The translations under genes were made by a program, and so were the position numbers. A model generated the notes under the pieces. That model ran no database searches. It worked only from the letters and a program-made list of their open reading frames with translations, and was not told where the DNA came from. 64,000 bases of DNA from JAWKIW01 sp046331175 (lineage in GTDB: Bacteria; Actinomycetota; Acidimicrobiia; Acidimicrobiales; Acidimicrobilacustridaceae), in NCBI GenBank assembly GCA_046331175.1, contig JAXLRI010000008.1:62001-126000 (forward strand). The letters run 5' to 3'. This document shows positions 25,867 through 33,335 of the stretch, piece by piece. Each line of letters starts with the position of its first letter. The stretch's first letter is position 1.

Positions 25867-26696
25867 CCTCCACCGAGTCCTCCGATCCCCGCCGCGTCGC
25901 CGTCGTCACCGGCGGAGGGCGTGGCATCGGGGCCGCCGTCGGGGCCGGCCTGGCGGCCGCCGGGTGGCGGGTCGCCCTCGTCGACCGCTGCGCCGACGAC
26001 CCCGAGCTGCCCTACCCCCTCGCCACCCGCCACGACCTCGACGTGGCCGTGGCCCGCTGCGTCGGCGCCGCCGAGGGCGACACCAGCGCGGCGGTCGGCC
26101 TGGTCGCCGACGTGCGCGACCAGAGCGGCCTCGACATCGCCGTGCGCGACGTGCTCGAGCGGTGGGACCGCCTCGACGCCGCCGTGGCCGCCGCCGGCGT
26201 GATCGCCGGTGGCCCACCCGCCTGGGAGACCGACGACGTCACCTGGAACGCCATGGTCGACGTCAACCTCACGGGCGTCTGGCGCCTGGCCCGGGCCACC
26301 ATCCCGGCGCTGCTCGACGCCCCCGAGCCCCGCCAGGGCCGGTTCGTCGCCATCGCCTCCACCGCCGGCCTCGACGGGCTGCCCCAGCTGGGGGCCTACA
26401 CGGCTTCCAAGCACGGCGTGATCGGCCTGGTGAAGTCGCTGGCCGCCGAGCTGGGCGAGCGCGGCGTGACCGCCAACGCGGTGTGCCCGGGCTCCACCCG
26501 CACCGCCATGCTCGACGCCAGCGCCGTGATCTACGAGCTGGCGTCGGCCGACGAGTTCGCCGCCCACCACGCGCTGCGGCGCATCCTCGAGCCCGACGAG
26601 GTCGCCACCGCCGTCGTGTGGCTCTGCTCGGAGGCGGCCTCGGGCATGACCGGCGCCGTCGTCCCGGTCGACGGCGGGATGACCGCCACCCCCTGA
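25863..26696 (+). CDS. Mycofactocin-coupled SDR-family oxidoreductase
   Basis: 277-residue short-chain dehydrogenase. Nucleotide motif TGGGRGIG (about 17-24) and catalytic Ser166, Tyr179 and Lys183 (STAGL, AYTASKHG) are intact. The insertion after beta strand 2 (about residues 44-80, with PYPLATRHDLDVAV) is the hallmark of mycofactocin-coupled SDRs, which hold NAD so tightly that an outside cofactor must re-oxidise it. It would therefore hand electrons to mycofactocin. Its start overlaps mftE by 4 bases. Substrate is an unknown secondary alcohol or carbonyl. Confidence 0.9.
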   Translation: MTSTESSDPRRVAVVTGGGRGIGAAVGAGLAAAGWRVALVDRCADDPELPYPLATRHDLDVAVARCVGAAEGDTSAAVGLVADVRDQSGLDIAVRDVLERWDRLDAAVAAAGVIAGGPPAWETDDVTWNAMVDVNLTGVWRLARATIPALLDAPEPRQGRFVAIASTAGLDGLPQLGAYTASKHGVIGLVKSLAAELGERGVTANAVCPGSTRTAMLDASAVIYELASADEFAAHHALRRILEPDEVATAVVWLCSEAASGMTGAVVPVDGGMTATP

Positions 26697-26767
26697 CGAG
26701 CGCCGAGGCCTCGGGCCTGCTCCGACGCTGCCCCGCGCCGGCGTGCGGGGGGTCGTGGACCAGGCGG

Positions 26768-26773
26768 TAGGGT
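26768..26773 (+). promoter_or_regulatory. Candidate -10 of alcohol dehydrogenase
   Basis: TAGGGT in ggcggtagggttgcc lies 54 bases before ATG 26828, inside the 131-base gap after the SDR. It suggests the alcohol dehydrogenase and the MoxR-VWA-mftF genes can be expressed separately from the OYE operon. Confidence 0.4.
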
Positions 26774-26827
26774 TGCCGCCGCCACGCGCACCGGCGTTCC
26801 GGGCGCGACGTTCCCATGGGGGGTTCC

Positions 26828-27976
26828 ATGCAGACCAAGGCCGCCGTCCTCTACGAGCCGCACACCGACTACAAGATCGAGCAGATCGAGCTCGACGCCC
26901 CGCAGGGGGCCGAGGCGCTGGTGAAGTTCAAGGCCACCGGCATGTGCCACTCCGACGAGCACCTGGTCACCGGCGACATGTCGCTGCCGCCCGAGGTCCT
27001 CGAGCTCATGGGCTGGAAGCAGTACCCGATCATCGCCGGCCACGAGGGCGCCGGCGTGGTGGTCGAGGTGGGCCCCGACTGCACCGACCTGGCGGTCGGC
27101 GACCACGTCGTGACCTCGTTCGTGCCCGCCTGCGGCAAGTGCCCCAGCTGCGTGACCGGCCACTCGAACCTGTGCGACCTCGGCGCCATGCTGCTCGCCG
27201 GCACCCAGCTCGACGGCACCGTGCGCCACCACACCCACGACGGCAAGGACATCGCCACGATGTGCTGCCTCGGCTCGTTCGCCGAGTACAGCGTGATGAA
27301 CCAGGCGTCGCTGGTGAAGATCCCCCAGGACGTCCCGCTCGAGAAGGCCTGCCTGGTCGCCTGCGGCGTCACCACCGGCTGGGGCTCGGCCACCTACGTG
27401 GCCGACGTGCAGCCCGGCGACACCGTCGTCGTGGTCGGCACCGGCGGCGTCGGCATGAGCGCCGTGCAGGGGGCTGCCCTGGCCGGCGCCCGCTACGTCG
27501 TGGCCGTCGACCCGGTCGAGTTCAAGCGCGAGCAGTCGCAGGTGTTCGGCGCCACCCACTCGGCCGCCAGCCTCGAAGAGGCCGGCGCCCTGCTGGCCGA
27601 GCTCACCTGGGGCCGCAACGCCGACAAGGTCATCGTCACCGTCGGCGAGGGCCAGGGCAGCGACCTCGCCCAGATCATGGGCCTGGTGTCCAAGGGCGGC
27701 ACCTGCTGCTACACCGCGGTGGCCAACATCAACGCCACCGACGCCCAGCTCAGCCTGTTCGACCTGGCCATGCAGCAGAAGGCGCTCAAGGGCTGCATCT
27801 TCGGTGGCGGCAACCCCCGCTACGACATCCCGAAGCTGCTCGGCCTGTACCAGAGCGGCAAGCTCAAGCTCGACGAGATGATCACCAACACCTACACCCT
27901 CGACGACATCAACCAGGGCTACCAGGACATGCGCGACGGCAAGAACATCCGTGGCGTCATCGTCTACGACGACTGA
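26828..27976 (+). CDS. NDMA-dependent-type zinc alcohol dehydrogenase
   Basis: 382-residue medium-chain zinc alcohol dehydrogenase of the mycofactocin-linked, NDMA-dependent family (opening KTKAAVL-like: MQTKAAVLYEP). Catalytic zinc ligands Cys40 (GMCHSDEH) and His72 with Glu73 (AGHEGAG) are present, as is the structural zinc set Cys102, 105, 108 and 116. The Rossmann motif is VVVVGTGGVGMSAVQG. Such enzymes oxidise alcohols, keep NAD bound, and in known cases use mycofactocin as the electron acceptor. ATG 26828 fits family starts; ATG 26816 is in frame. The following gene is a MoxR ATPase 39 bases later, which may help activate it. Confidence 0.92.
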   Translation: MQTKAAVLYEPHTDYKIEQIELDAPQGAEALVKFKATGMCHSDEHLVTGDMSLPPEVLELMGWKQYPIIAGHEGAGVVVEVGPDCTDLAVGDHVVTSFVPACGKCPSCVTGHSNLCDLGAMLLAGTQLDGTVRHHTHDGKDIATMCCLGSFAEYSVMNQASLVKIPQDVPLEKACLVACGVTTGWGSATYVADVQPGDTVVVVGTGGVGMSAVQGAALAGARYVVAVDPVEFKREQSQVFGATHSAASLEEAGALLAELTWGRNADKVIVTVGEGQGSDLAQIMGLVSKGGTCCYTAVANINATDAQLSLFDLAMQQKALKGCIFGGGNPRYDIPKLLGLYQSGKLKLDEMITNTYTLDDINQGYQDMRDGKNIRGVIVYDD

Positions 27977-28015
27977 TCAGCGCCGACCACGCCTGATCAG
28001 CCGAACCCCAGTCCC

Positions 28016-28945
28016 GTGACCTCCGCCGGCCGGCAGCTCGTCGACCGGCTCGACACGACCGTGGTGGGGCGGCGGCGCGAGCTCGAGCTCGTCGTCGCCG
28101 CCCTCGCCGGTCGCCGCCACGTCCTGCTCGAGGGACCGCCCGGCACCGGCAAGTCGACGATGCTGCGCGCCGTGGCCGACGTCGAGGGCACCGGCTTCGC
28201 CTTCGTCGAGGGCAACGCCGAGCTCACCCCCGGCCGCCTCGTCGGCCACTTCGATCCGGCCCAGGTCCTCGACCAGGGCTACTCGCCGACGACCTTCGTC
28301 GACGGCCCGCTCGTCACCGCCCTGCGCGACGGCTGCCTGCTCTACGTCGAAGAGCTCAACCGCGTGCCCGAGGAGACCCTCAACGTGCTCGTCACGGTGA
28401 TGAGCGAGGGCGAGCTGCACGTGCCCCGCCTGGGCCGCATCGGTGCGTCCGACGGCTTCCGGCTGGTGGCGGCCATGAACCCCTTCGACGCCGTGGGCAC
28501 CGCCCGCATCTCGGCCGCCATCTACGACCGCATGTGCCGGGTCACCATCGGCTACCAGTCCGCCGACGCCGAGGCGGAGATCGTGCGGCGCGAGGCTCCC
28601 GATGCCGACCCCGCCCTGGTGACACGGGCGGTTGCCGTCGTGCGCGCCACCCGCGAGCACCCCGACATCCGCGTCGGGTCGTCCGTCCGCGGCGCCATCG
28701 ACCTGGTGCTGCTCGCCACCGAGCTGGCCCACCTGCGCGAGGGCCAGCCGAGCGCCGACGCCGTCGGCCTCGACGCCGCCCTCACCGCCCTGAGCGGGCG
28801 CATCCGCGTCCACGAGGGCGCCGACCGCGACGCCGACGAGCTGATCCGCGAGCTGTGGCGGGCCGTGGGTGCTGCGGCCGACGGCGAGGGCGACGGGCGC
28901 GACGCGCCACCCGGCGTCTCGAGGCCCGACCCGGGAAAAGCCTGA
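28016..28945 (+). CDS. MoxR/NorQ-type AAA+ ATPase
   Basis: 309-residue AAA+ chaperone. Walker A is EGPPGTGKST (about 39-48), Walker B is LLYVEELNR, and sensor-1 lies in LVAAMNPFDAVGT. This is the CbbQ/NorQ/MoxR group, which works with a VWA partner to insert metals or activate cofactor enzymes. That partner follows directly. The GTG start lies after two copies of the palindrome ctgatcag. It sits between an NDMA-dependent-type alcohol dehydrogenase and mftF, so the likely client is a mycofactocin enzyme. That link is inference. Confidence 0.9.
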   Translation: MTSAGRQLVDRLDTTVVGRRRELELVVAALAGRRHVLLEGPPGTGKSTMLRAVADVEGTGFAFVEGNAELTPGRLVGHFDPAQVLDQGYSPTTFVDGPLVTALRDGCLLYVEELNRVPEETLNVLVTVMSEGELHVPRLGRIGASDGFRLVAAMNPFDAVGTARISAAIYDRMCRVTIGYQSADAEAEIVRREAPDADPALVTRAVAVVRATREHPDIRVGSSVRGAIDLVLLATELAHLREGQPSADAVGLDAALTALSGRIRVHEGADRDADELIRELWRAVGAAADGEGDGRDAPPGVSRPDPGKA

Positions 28946-29919
28946 AGGCCGACGACGGCTCCGGCTCGTCGGCCTCGTCCCGGGACCGGGTCCTCGAGGG
29001 CGACGAGGCCCAGCGCCACCTCGACGAGCAGCGCCGCCAGACCACCCCGCGGCGGTCGCTCGAGCAGCACCAGCACTTCGCCGAGATCTCCCCCGAGGTC
29101 GGCGCCCTCGACGAGACGGCCTTCGACGAGGCCATGGCCGACGACCCCGACGCCGCCCTCACCCTGCTGGCCGAGCTCACCGGGGCCACCGACGAGAAGC
29201 TGCGGGCGTTGGCCCGACGGCTGGCGGCCCGGGTGGTGCTCGACGTGTCGCGCACCGGGCGCGTGCGGCGCGGCGGCATCGGCCGACCGGTGCCCACCCC
29301 CGCCGACCGGGCCGTGGGCGACCTCGACCTCGACGCCAGCCTCGAGGCGCTCACCCTGGCGCGGGCCTCGGGCACGCCCGCGGGGGCCGACGAGCTGCGG
29401 GTCACCACCTGGGGGCGTCCGTCCACCGCCCTGTGCCTGGTGGTCGACCGCAGCGGCTCGATGCACGGCGAGCGCCTGGCCGCCGCCGCGGTGGCCGCCG
29501 GCGCCGCCGCGTGGAAGGCCGGCGCCGACCACTCCGTCGTCGCCTTCGGGCGCGAGGCGCTGGTCCTCAAGGGCCAGGGCGACGACCGCCCACCCGAGGC
29601 CGTGGCCGACGACCTGCTGCGCCTGCGCGGCTTCGGCCCCACCGACCTCGGCCTGGCCCTGCGGGTGGCCCGGGCCCAGCTCGAGCGCTCGCCCGCCCGC
29701 CGCAAGGTCGTGGTGGTGCTGTCGGACTGCCGGGCGACCGAGGGCGGCGACCCCCGACCCTCGGCGCTGGCCCTCGGGGCCGACGAGGTCGGCGTGATCG
29801 CCCCGGCCGACGACGCCGACGACGCCACCGCCTTCGCCCGCTCGATCGGCGCTCGCGTCGTCCCCCTGACCGGACCGTCCGGCGTCCCCGCCGCCTTCGC
29901 CGCCCTCCTCGACCGATGA
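28855..29919 (+). CDS. VWA (CoxE/NorD-like) partner of MoxR
   Basis: About 354 residues. The helical N-terminal part (EGDEAQRHLDEQRRQTTPRR, HFAEISPEVG) is followed by a von Willebrand A domain with a complete MIDAS: VVDRSGSMHGE (DxSxS), the Thr in FGPTDLGLAL and the Asp in VVLSDCRATEGGD. MoxR-VWA pairs work as a complex on metalloenzymes. The start is odd: no ATG/GTG lies near the moxR stop. GTG 28855 forces a 91-base overlap and adds an Arg-rich run (GRRRGRRARRATRR) unlike the rest. CTG 28942 would give a 4-base CTGA overlap. The true start is unsure. Its end overlaps mftF (ATGA). Confidence 0.85.
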   Translation: MAGRGCCGRRRGRRARRATRRLEARPGKSLKADDGSGSSASSRDRVLEGDEAQRHLDEQRRQTTPRRSLEQHQHFAEISPEVGALDETAFDEAMADDPDAALTLLAELTGATDEKLRALARRLAARVVLDVSRTGRVRRGGIGRPVPTPADRAVGDLDLDASLEALTLARASGTPAGADELRVTTWGRPSTALCLVVDRSGSMHGERLAAAAVAAGAAAWKAGADHSVVAFGREALVLKGQGDDRPPEAVADDLLRLRGFGPTDLGLALRVARAQLERSPARRKVVVVLSDCRATEGGDPRPSALALGADEVGVIAPADDADDATAFARSIGARVVPLTGPSGVPAAFAALLDR

Positions 29920-31481
29920 CCACCCGCCCCCCCACCCCTGCGAACTTTGGAGGATCCGCGTCAGGGGGTGACGCGGATCCTCCAAAGTTCGGGGAAGGAG
30001 GGGGGCCGCCGGGGCTCGGGGGCGGTGGGGTGCCGATCGGGTTCGGGCTGGTGCTGGACGGGTCGGTGCGCCGGGTCGACGAGGGCCGCGTGCTGATCGG
30101 GGGCTCGCCGCTGCGGATCGTGCGGGTCACCGAGGCCGGCGCCCGCCTGGTCGACCGCTGGGTCGATGGAGCCCCGGTCGGACCCGGCGACGGCGCGAAC
30201 CGGCTGGCCCGCCGGCTGCTCGACGGTGGTCTGGCCCACCCCCGGCCCGACGGGCCTGGCCCCTGGAGCGCCGCCGACCTCACCGTGGTGGTGCCGTGCC
30301 GGGACGGGGCCGCCGACCTCGGCCGCACCCTCACCGCGCTGGGCCTCGGCCGACCGGCGCCACCGAGCCGCGTGGTCGTCGTGGACGACGGGTCGACCGA
30401 CCCGGCGGCGGTGGCGACGGTCGCCGCCGCCCACGGCGCCGACGTCGTGCGCCTCGACCGCAACGGCGGCCCGGCCGCCGCCCGCAACGCCGGGCTCGCG
30501 GCGGTGGCCACGCCGGTGGTCGCCTTCGTCGACTGCGACGTGGAGCCCGCCCCCGACGCCCTCGCCACCCTGCGCGCCCACCTCGCCGACCCGGCGGTGG
30601 CCGCCGTCGCCCCCCGGGTGGTCGCCGGCCCCGGCGACGACGGCGTTCTGGCCCGCTTCGAGCACGATCGCTCCCCCATCGACCTCGGCGACGAGGAGGG
30701 TCGGGTGGCGCCGCGCACCCGCCTCGCCTACGTGCCCACGACCTGCCTGGTCGCCCGCACCGATGCGATCCGCGCCGTCGGTGGCTTCGACGCCGACCTG
30801 CGCTTCGGCGAGGACGTCGACCTGGTCTGGCGACTGGTCGAGGCCGGCCACACCGTGCGCTACGAGCCGGCGGCCCGGGCCGAGCACCCGCCCCGACCCC
30901 GGCTGGGCCCGTGGCTGCGGCAGCGCTTCGACTACGGCACCGCCGCCGCGCCGCTGGCCCGCCGCCACCCCGGCGCCGTCCCTCCCCTGGCCGTGTCGGC
31001 GTGGACCGCCGGCGCCTGGGCGCTGGCCGCGACGGGGCACCCCGTGCTGGGCGTCGCCGTCACCGCCGCCGCCACCGCCGGCCTGCGCGACCGACTGCCC
31101 GAGCTGCCCGACCGCGAGGCCGAGGCGGTGCGGCTGGCCGGCGGCGGGACGCTGCGGGCCTGGCGGCCCATCGCCTCGGCCGTCACCCGCACCTGGTGGC
31201 CGATCGCGGCGGCCGCATCGACGGTGTCCCGCCGGGCCCGGCGGGCCACGCTGGCCGCGGCCCTGGCCCCGGCGCTGGCCGACTGGTCGGCGGGCGACCG
31301 CGGCCTCGATCCCCTGACCTACCTCGCCCTCCACCTCGCCGACGACGTGGCCTACGGCGCCGGCGTGTGGGCCGGCTGCCGGCGCACCGGCGACTGGTCG
31401 GCCCTGGCCCCCGACCTGACGAGCTGGCCGGGACGACGCGCCGCGGTCGAACCGGCCGGGCCCGACCAGCCCCCGACCTGA
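29916..31481 (+). CDS. mftF: MftF mycofactocin glycosyltransferase
   Basis: 521-residue family 2 glycosyltransferase that adds glucose units to mycofactocin. After an N-terminal RRE-like region (RVDEGRVLIGGSPLRIVRV) comes the GT-A core: LTVVVPCRDGAADLGRTL, VVVDDGSTD, FVDCDVEPAPDA and GGFDADLRFGEDVDLVWRL. The C-terminal part is helical and ends like known MftF (LADDVAYGAGVWAGC). The ATG overlaps the VWA stop by 4 bases, but the first ~38 residues are encoded by a perfect 23-base inverted repeat plus Gly/Pro-rich sequence and do not align with the family. GTG 30030 is the alternative start and matches family N-termini better. Confidence 0.93.
   Translation: MTTRPPTPANFGGSASGGDADPPKFGEGGGPPGLGGGGVPIGFGLVLDGSVRRVDEGRVLIGGSPLRIVRVTEAGARLVDRWVDGAPVGPGDGANRLARRLLDGGLAHPRPDGPGPWSAADLTVVVPCRDGAADLGRTLTALGLGRPAPPSRVVVVDDGSTDPAAVATVAAAHGADVVRLDRNGGPAAARNAGLAAVATPVVAFVDCDVEPAPDALATLRAHLADPAVAAVAPRVVAGPGDDGVLARFEHDRSPIDLGDEEGRVAPRTRLAYVPTTCLVARTDAIRAVGGFDADLRFGEDVDLVWRLVEAGHTVRYEPAARAEHPPRPRLGPWLRQRFDYGTAAAPLARRHPGAVPPLAVSAWTAGAWALAATGHPVLGVAVTAAATAGLRDRLPELPDREAEAVRLAGGGTLRAWRPIASAVTRTWWPIAAAASTVSRRARRATLAAALAPALADWSAGDRGLDPLTYLALHLADDVAYGAGVWAGCRRTGDWSALAPDLTSWPGRRAAVEPAGPDQPPT
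29941..29991. repeat. Perfect 23-base inverted repeat, 5-base loop
   Basis: Arms 29941-29963 and 29969-29991 are exact reverse complements (CGAACTTTGGAGGATCCGCG plus TCA), separated by ggggg. It contains A/T-rich cores (aactttgg, ccaaagtt) that stand out from the surrounding DNA. It lies just inside the 5' end of mftF. It could be a small mobile palindrome, an RNA hairpin that controls mftF or a partial terminator. Confidence 0.95.
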
Positions 31482-31518
31482 CGAGCCGCGGTCGTCCGGC
31501 CGCGAGCGGGGCCACGTC

Positions 31519-31524
31519 TACGCT
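31519..31524 (+). promoter_or_regulatory. Candidate -10 hexamer TACGCT
   Basis: cgtctacgct is identical to the element before mftA. It sits 24 bases before GTG 31548 with a GGAGG ribosome site between. Confidence 0.45.
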
Positions 31525-31547
31525 TCGAGACGACCGGGGAGGCAGCC

Positions 31548-33287
31548 GTGACGACGACGTCGGGGACCGGCTCGGGCACGGGCCCGGGCGGCGGACAGGA
31601 CCAGGGCCACGCGGCGACGGGAGGACCCGACGCCAAGGCCGCCGGCGGCGGGGTCATCCTCCTGACCCTGGCATCGGCCCAGTTCCTCATGACCCTCGAC
31701 AGCTCGGTCATGAACGTCTCGATCGCCACGGTGGCCGCCGACGTCGGCACCACCGTCACCGGCATCCAGACCGCCATCACCCTCTACACGCTGGTCATGG
31801 CCTCGTTCATGATCACCGGCGGCAAGATCGGCCAGATCATCGGCCGCAAGCGGGCCTTCAGCCTGGGCATCGTCATCTACGTCTGCGGATCGTTCACCAC
31901 CGCCATCGCCCCCTCGCTGCCGGTGCTGCTCTTCGGCTGGTCCTTCCTCGAGGGGATCGGCGCGGCGCTGATCATGCCGGCCATCGTCGCCCTGGTCGCC
32001 TCGAACTTCGGCCGGGCCGAGCGGCCACGCGCCTACGGCCTGGTCGCGTCGGCCGGCGCCATCGCGGTGGCGGCCGGGCCACTGATCGGCGGCCTCTTCA
32101 CCACCTACCTGTCGTGGCGCTACGTCTTCGCCGGTGAGGTGCTCGTGGGCCTGGTGATCCTGGCCCTGGCCCGCCGGGCCGCCGACTCGCCCAAGGAGGA
32201 GGGGGTCCGCCTCGACCTGGTCGGCACGCTGCTGTCGGCCGTGGGCCTCGCCCTGCTGGTGTTCGGCGTCCTGCGGTCGGGGGCCTGGGGCATCGTGCAG
32301 CCCAAGTCGGGTGCCCCCGTCTGGCTCGGCCTGTCCCCGGTCTTCTGGCTCGAGCTGGGCGGGCTCGCCGTGCTGTTCGGCTTCTTCACCTGGGAGCGCC
32401 ACCGCATCGCCACCGGCAAGGCGGCCCTGCTCGACCCCGCGCTGCTCGCCAACAAGGCGCTGCGCGGCGGGCTCGTCGCCTTCTTCTTCCAGTTCCTGCT
32501 CCAAGCCGGGATGTTCTTCACCATCCCGCTGTTCCTGTCGGTCGCGCTCGGCCAGTCGGCGATCGCCACCGGCGTGCGGCTCCTCCCCCTGTCCATCACC
32601 CTGCTCGTCGCCGCCGTCGGCGTGCCCCGCCTGTGGCCGCAGGCCTCTCCTCGCCTGGTGGCGCGCGCCGGCTTCGCCCTGCTGCTGGCCGGCATCGTCG
32701 TGATGATCGGCGCCCTCGAGGTGGGCGCCGGCCCCCAGATCGTCACGTGGCCGATGCTGCTGGCCGGCCTCGGCATCGGCGCGCTGGCCTCCCAGCTCGG
32801 GGCCGTGACGGTGTCGTCGGTCCCCGACGAGCGCAGCGGCGAGGTCGGCGGACTACAGAACACCGTCACCAACCTCGGCGCGTCCATCGGCACCGCCGTC
32901 GCCGGCGCCGTGCTGATCTCGGCCCTCAGCGCCTCGTTCCTCACCGGTCTGGAGAGCAACCCCGCCGTCTCCGACCAGCTGGCCAGCCAGGCCTCGGTCC
33001 AGCTCGAGGCAGGCGCGCCCTTCGTCTCCGACGCCGACCTCGAGGCGGCGTTGACCGCCAAGGGCATCACCGGGCCGACGGCCACTGCCATCGTCGACGC
33101 CAACACCACGGCCCGCATCGACGCGCTGCGAGCCTCGCTCGGCGTGCTGGCGCTGGTGAACCTGCTGGCGCTGTTCTTCCTCGGCCGGCTGCCGAAGGAG
33201 GCGGTGGGCACCGACGACGGAGACGCCGTCGACCCGGGTGACGCCGACGTGGGGGTCGCCGCAGGTGGCCGAACCGACGGCGCCTGA
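31548..33287 (+). CDS. MFS transporter, DHA2-type (14 helices)
   Basis: 579-residue drug:H+ antiporter-type membrane protein of the EmrB/QacA group. The first helix carries FLMTLDSSVMNVSIATVAAD (Asp in motif D1), the loop GKIGQIIGRKRAF is motif A, and AGPLIGGLFTTYLSWRYVF is motif C, which marks antiporters. About 14 helices are predicted. Gly/Ser-rich N- and C-terminal tails flank the core. The start is GTG with GGAGG 6 bases upstream. It follows mftF by 66 bases but has its own promoter hexamer. Substrate unknown; export of a small hydrophobic compound is likely. Confidence 0.88.
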   Translation: MTTTSGTGSGTGPGGGQDQGHAATGGPDAKAAGGGVILLTLASAQFLMTLDSSVMNVSIATVAADVGTTVTGIQTAITLYTLVMASFMITGGKIGQIIGRKRAFSLGIVIYVCGSFTTAIAPSLPVLLFGWSFLEGIGAALIMPAIVALVASNFGRAERPRAYGLVASAGAIAVAAGPLIGGLFTTYLSWRYVFAGEVLVGLVILALARRAADSPKEEGVRLDLVGTLLSAVGLALLVFGVLRSGAWGIVQPKSGAPVWLGLSPVFWLELGGLAVLFGFFTWERHRIATGKAALLDPALLANKALRGGLVAFFFQFLLQAGMFFTIPLFLSVALGQSAIATGVRLLPLSITLLVAAVGVPRLWPQASPRLVARAGFALLLAGIVVMIGALEVGAGPQIVTWPMLLAGLGIGALASQLGAVTVSSVPDERSGEVGGLQNTVTNLGASIGTAVAGAVLISALSASFLTGLESNPAVSDQLASQASVQLEAGAPFVSDADLEAALTAKGITGPTATAIVDANTTARIDALRASLGVLALVNLLALFFLGRLPKEAVGTDDGDAVDPGDADVGVAAGGRTDGA

Positions 33288-33335
33288 TCACCACCCGGCG
33301 CCGGGCTCGATCAGCCGATCACCCCGATCATCCGA

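Noticed and set aside
33288..33335. Strong rho-independent terminator
   Set aside because: The palindrome cccggcgccggg and gatcac repeats could form a stem, but there is no loop of normal size and no U-tract.
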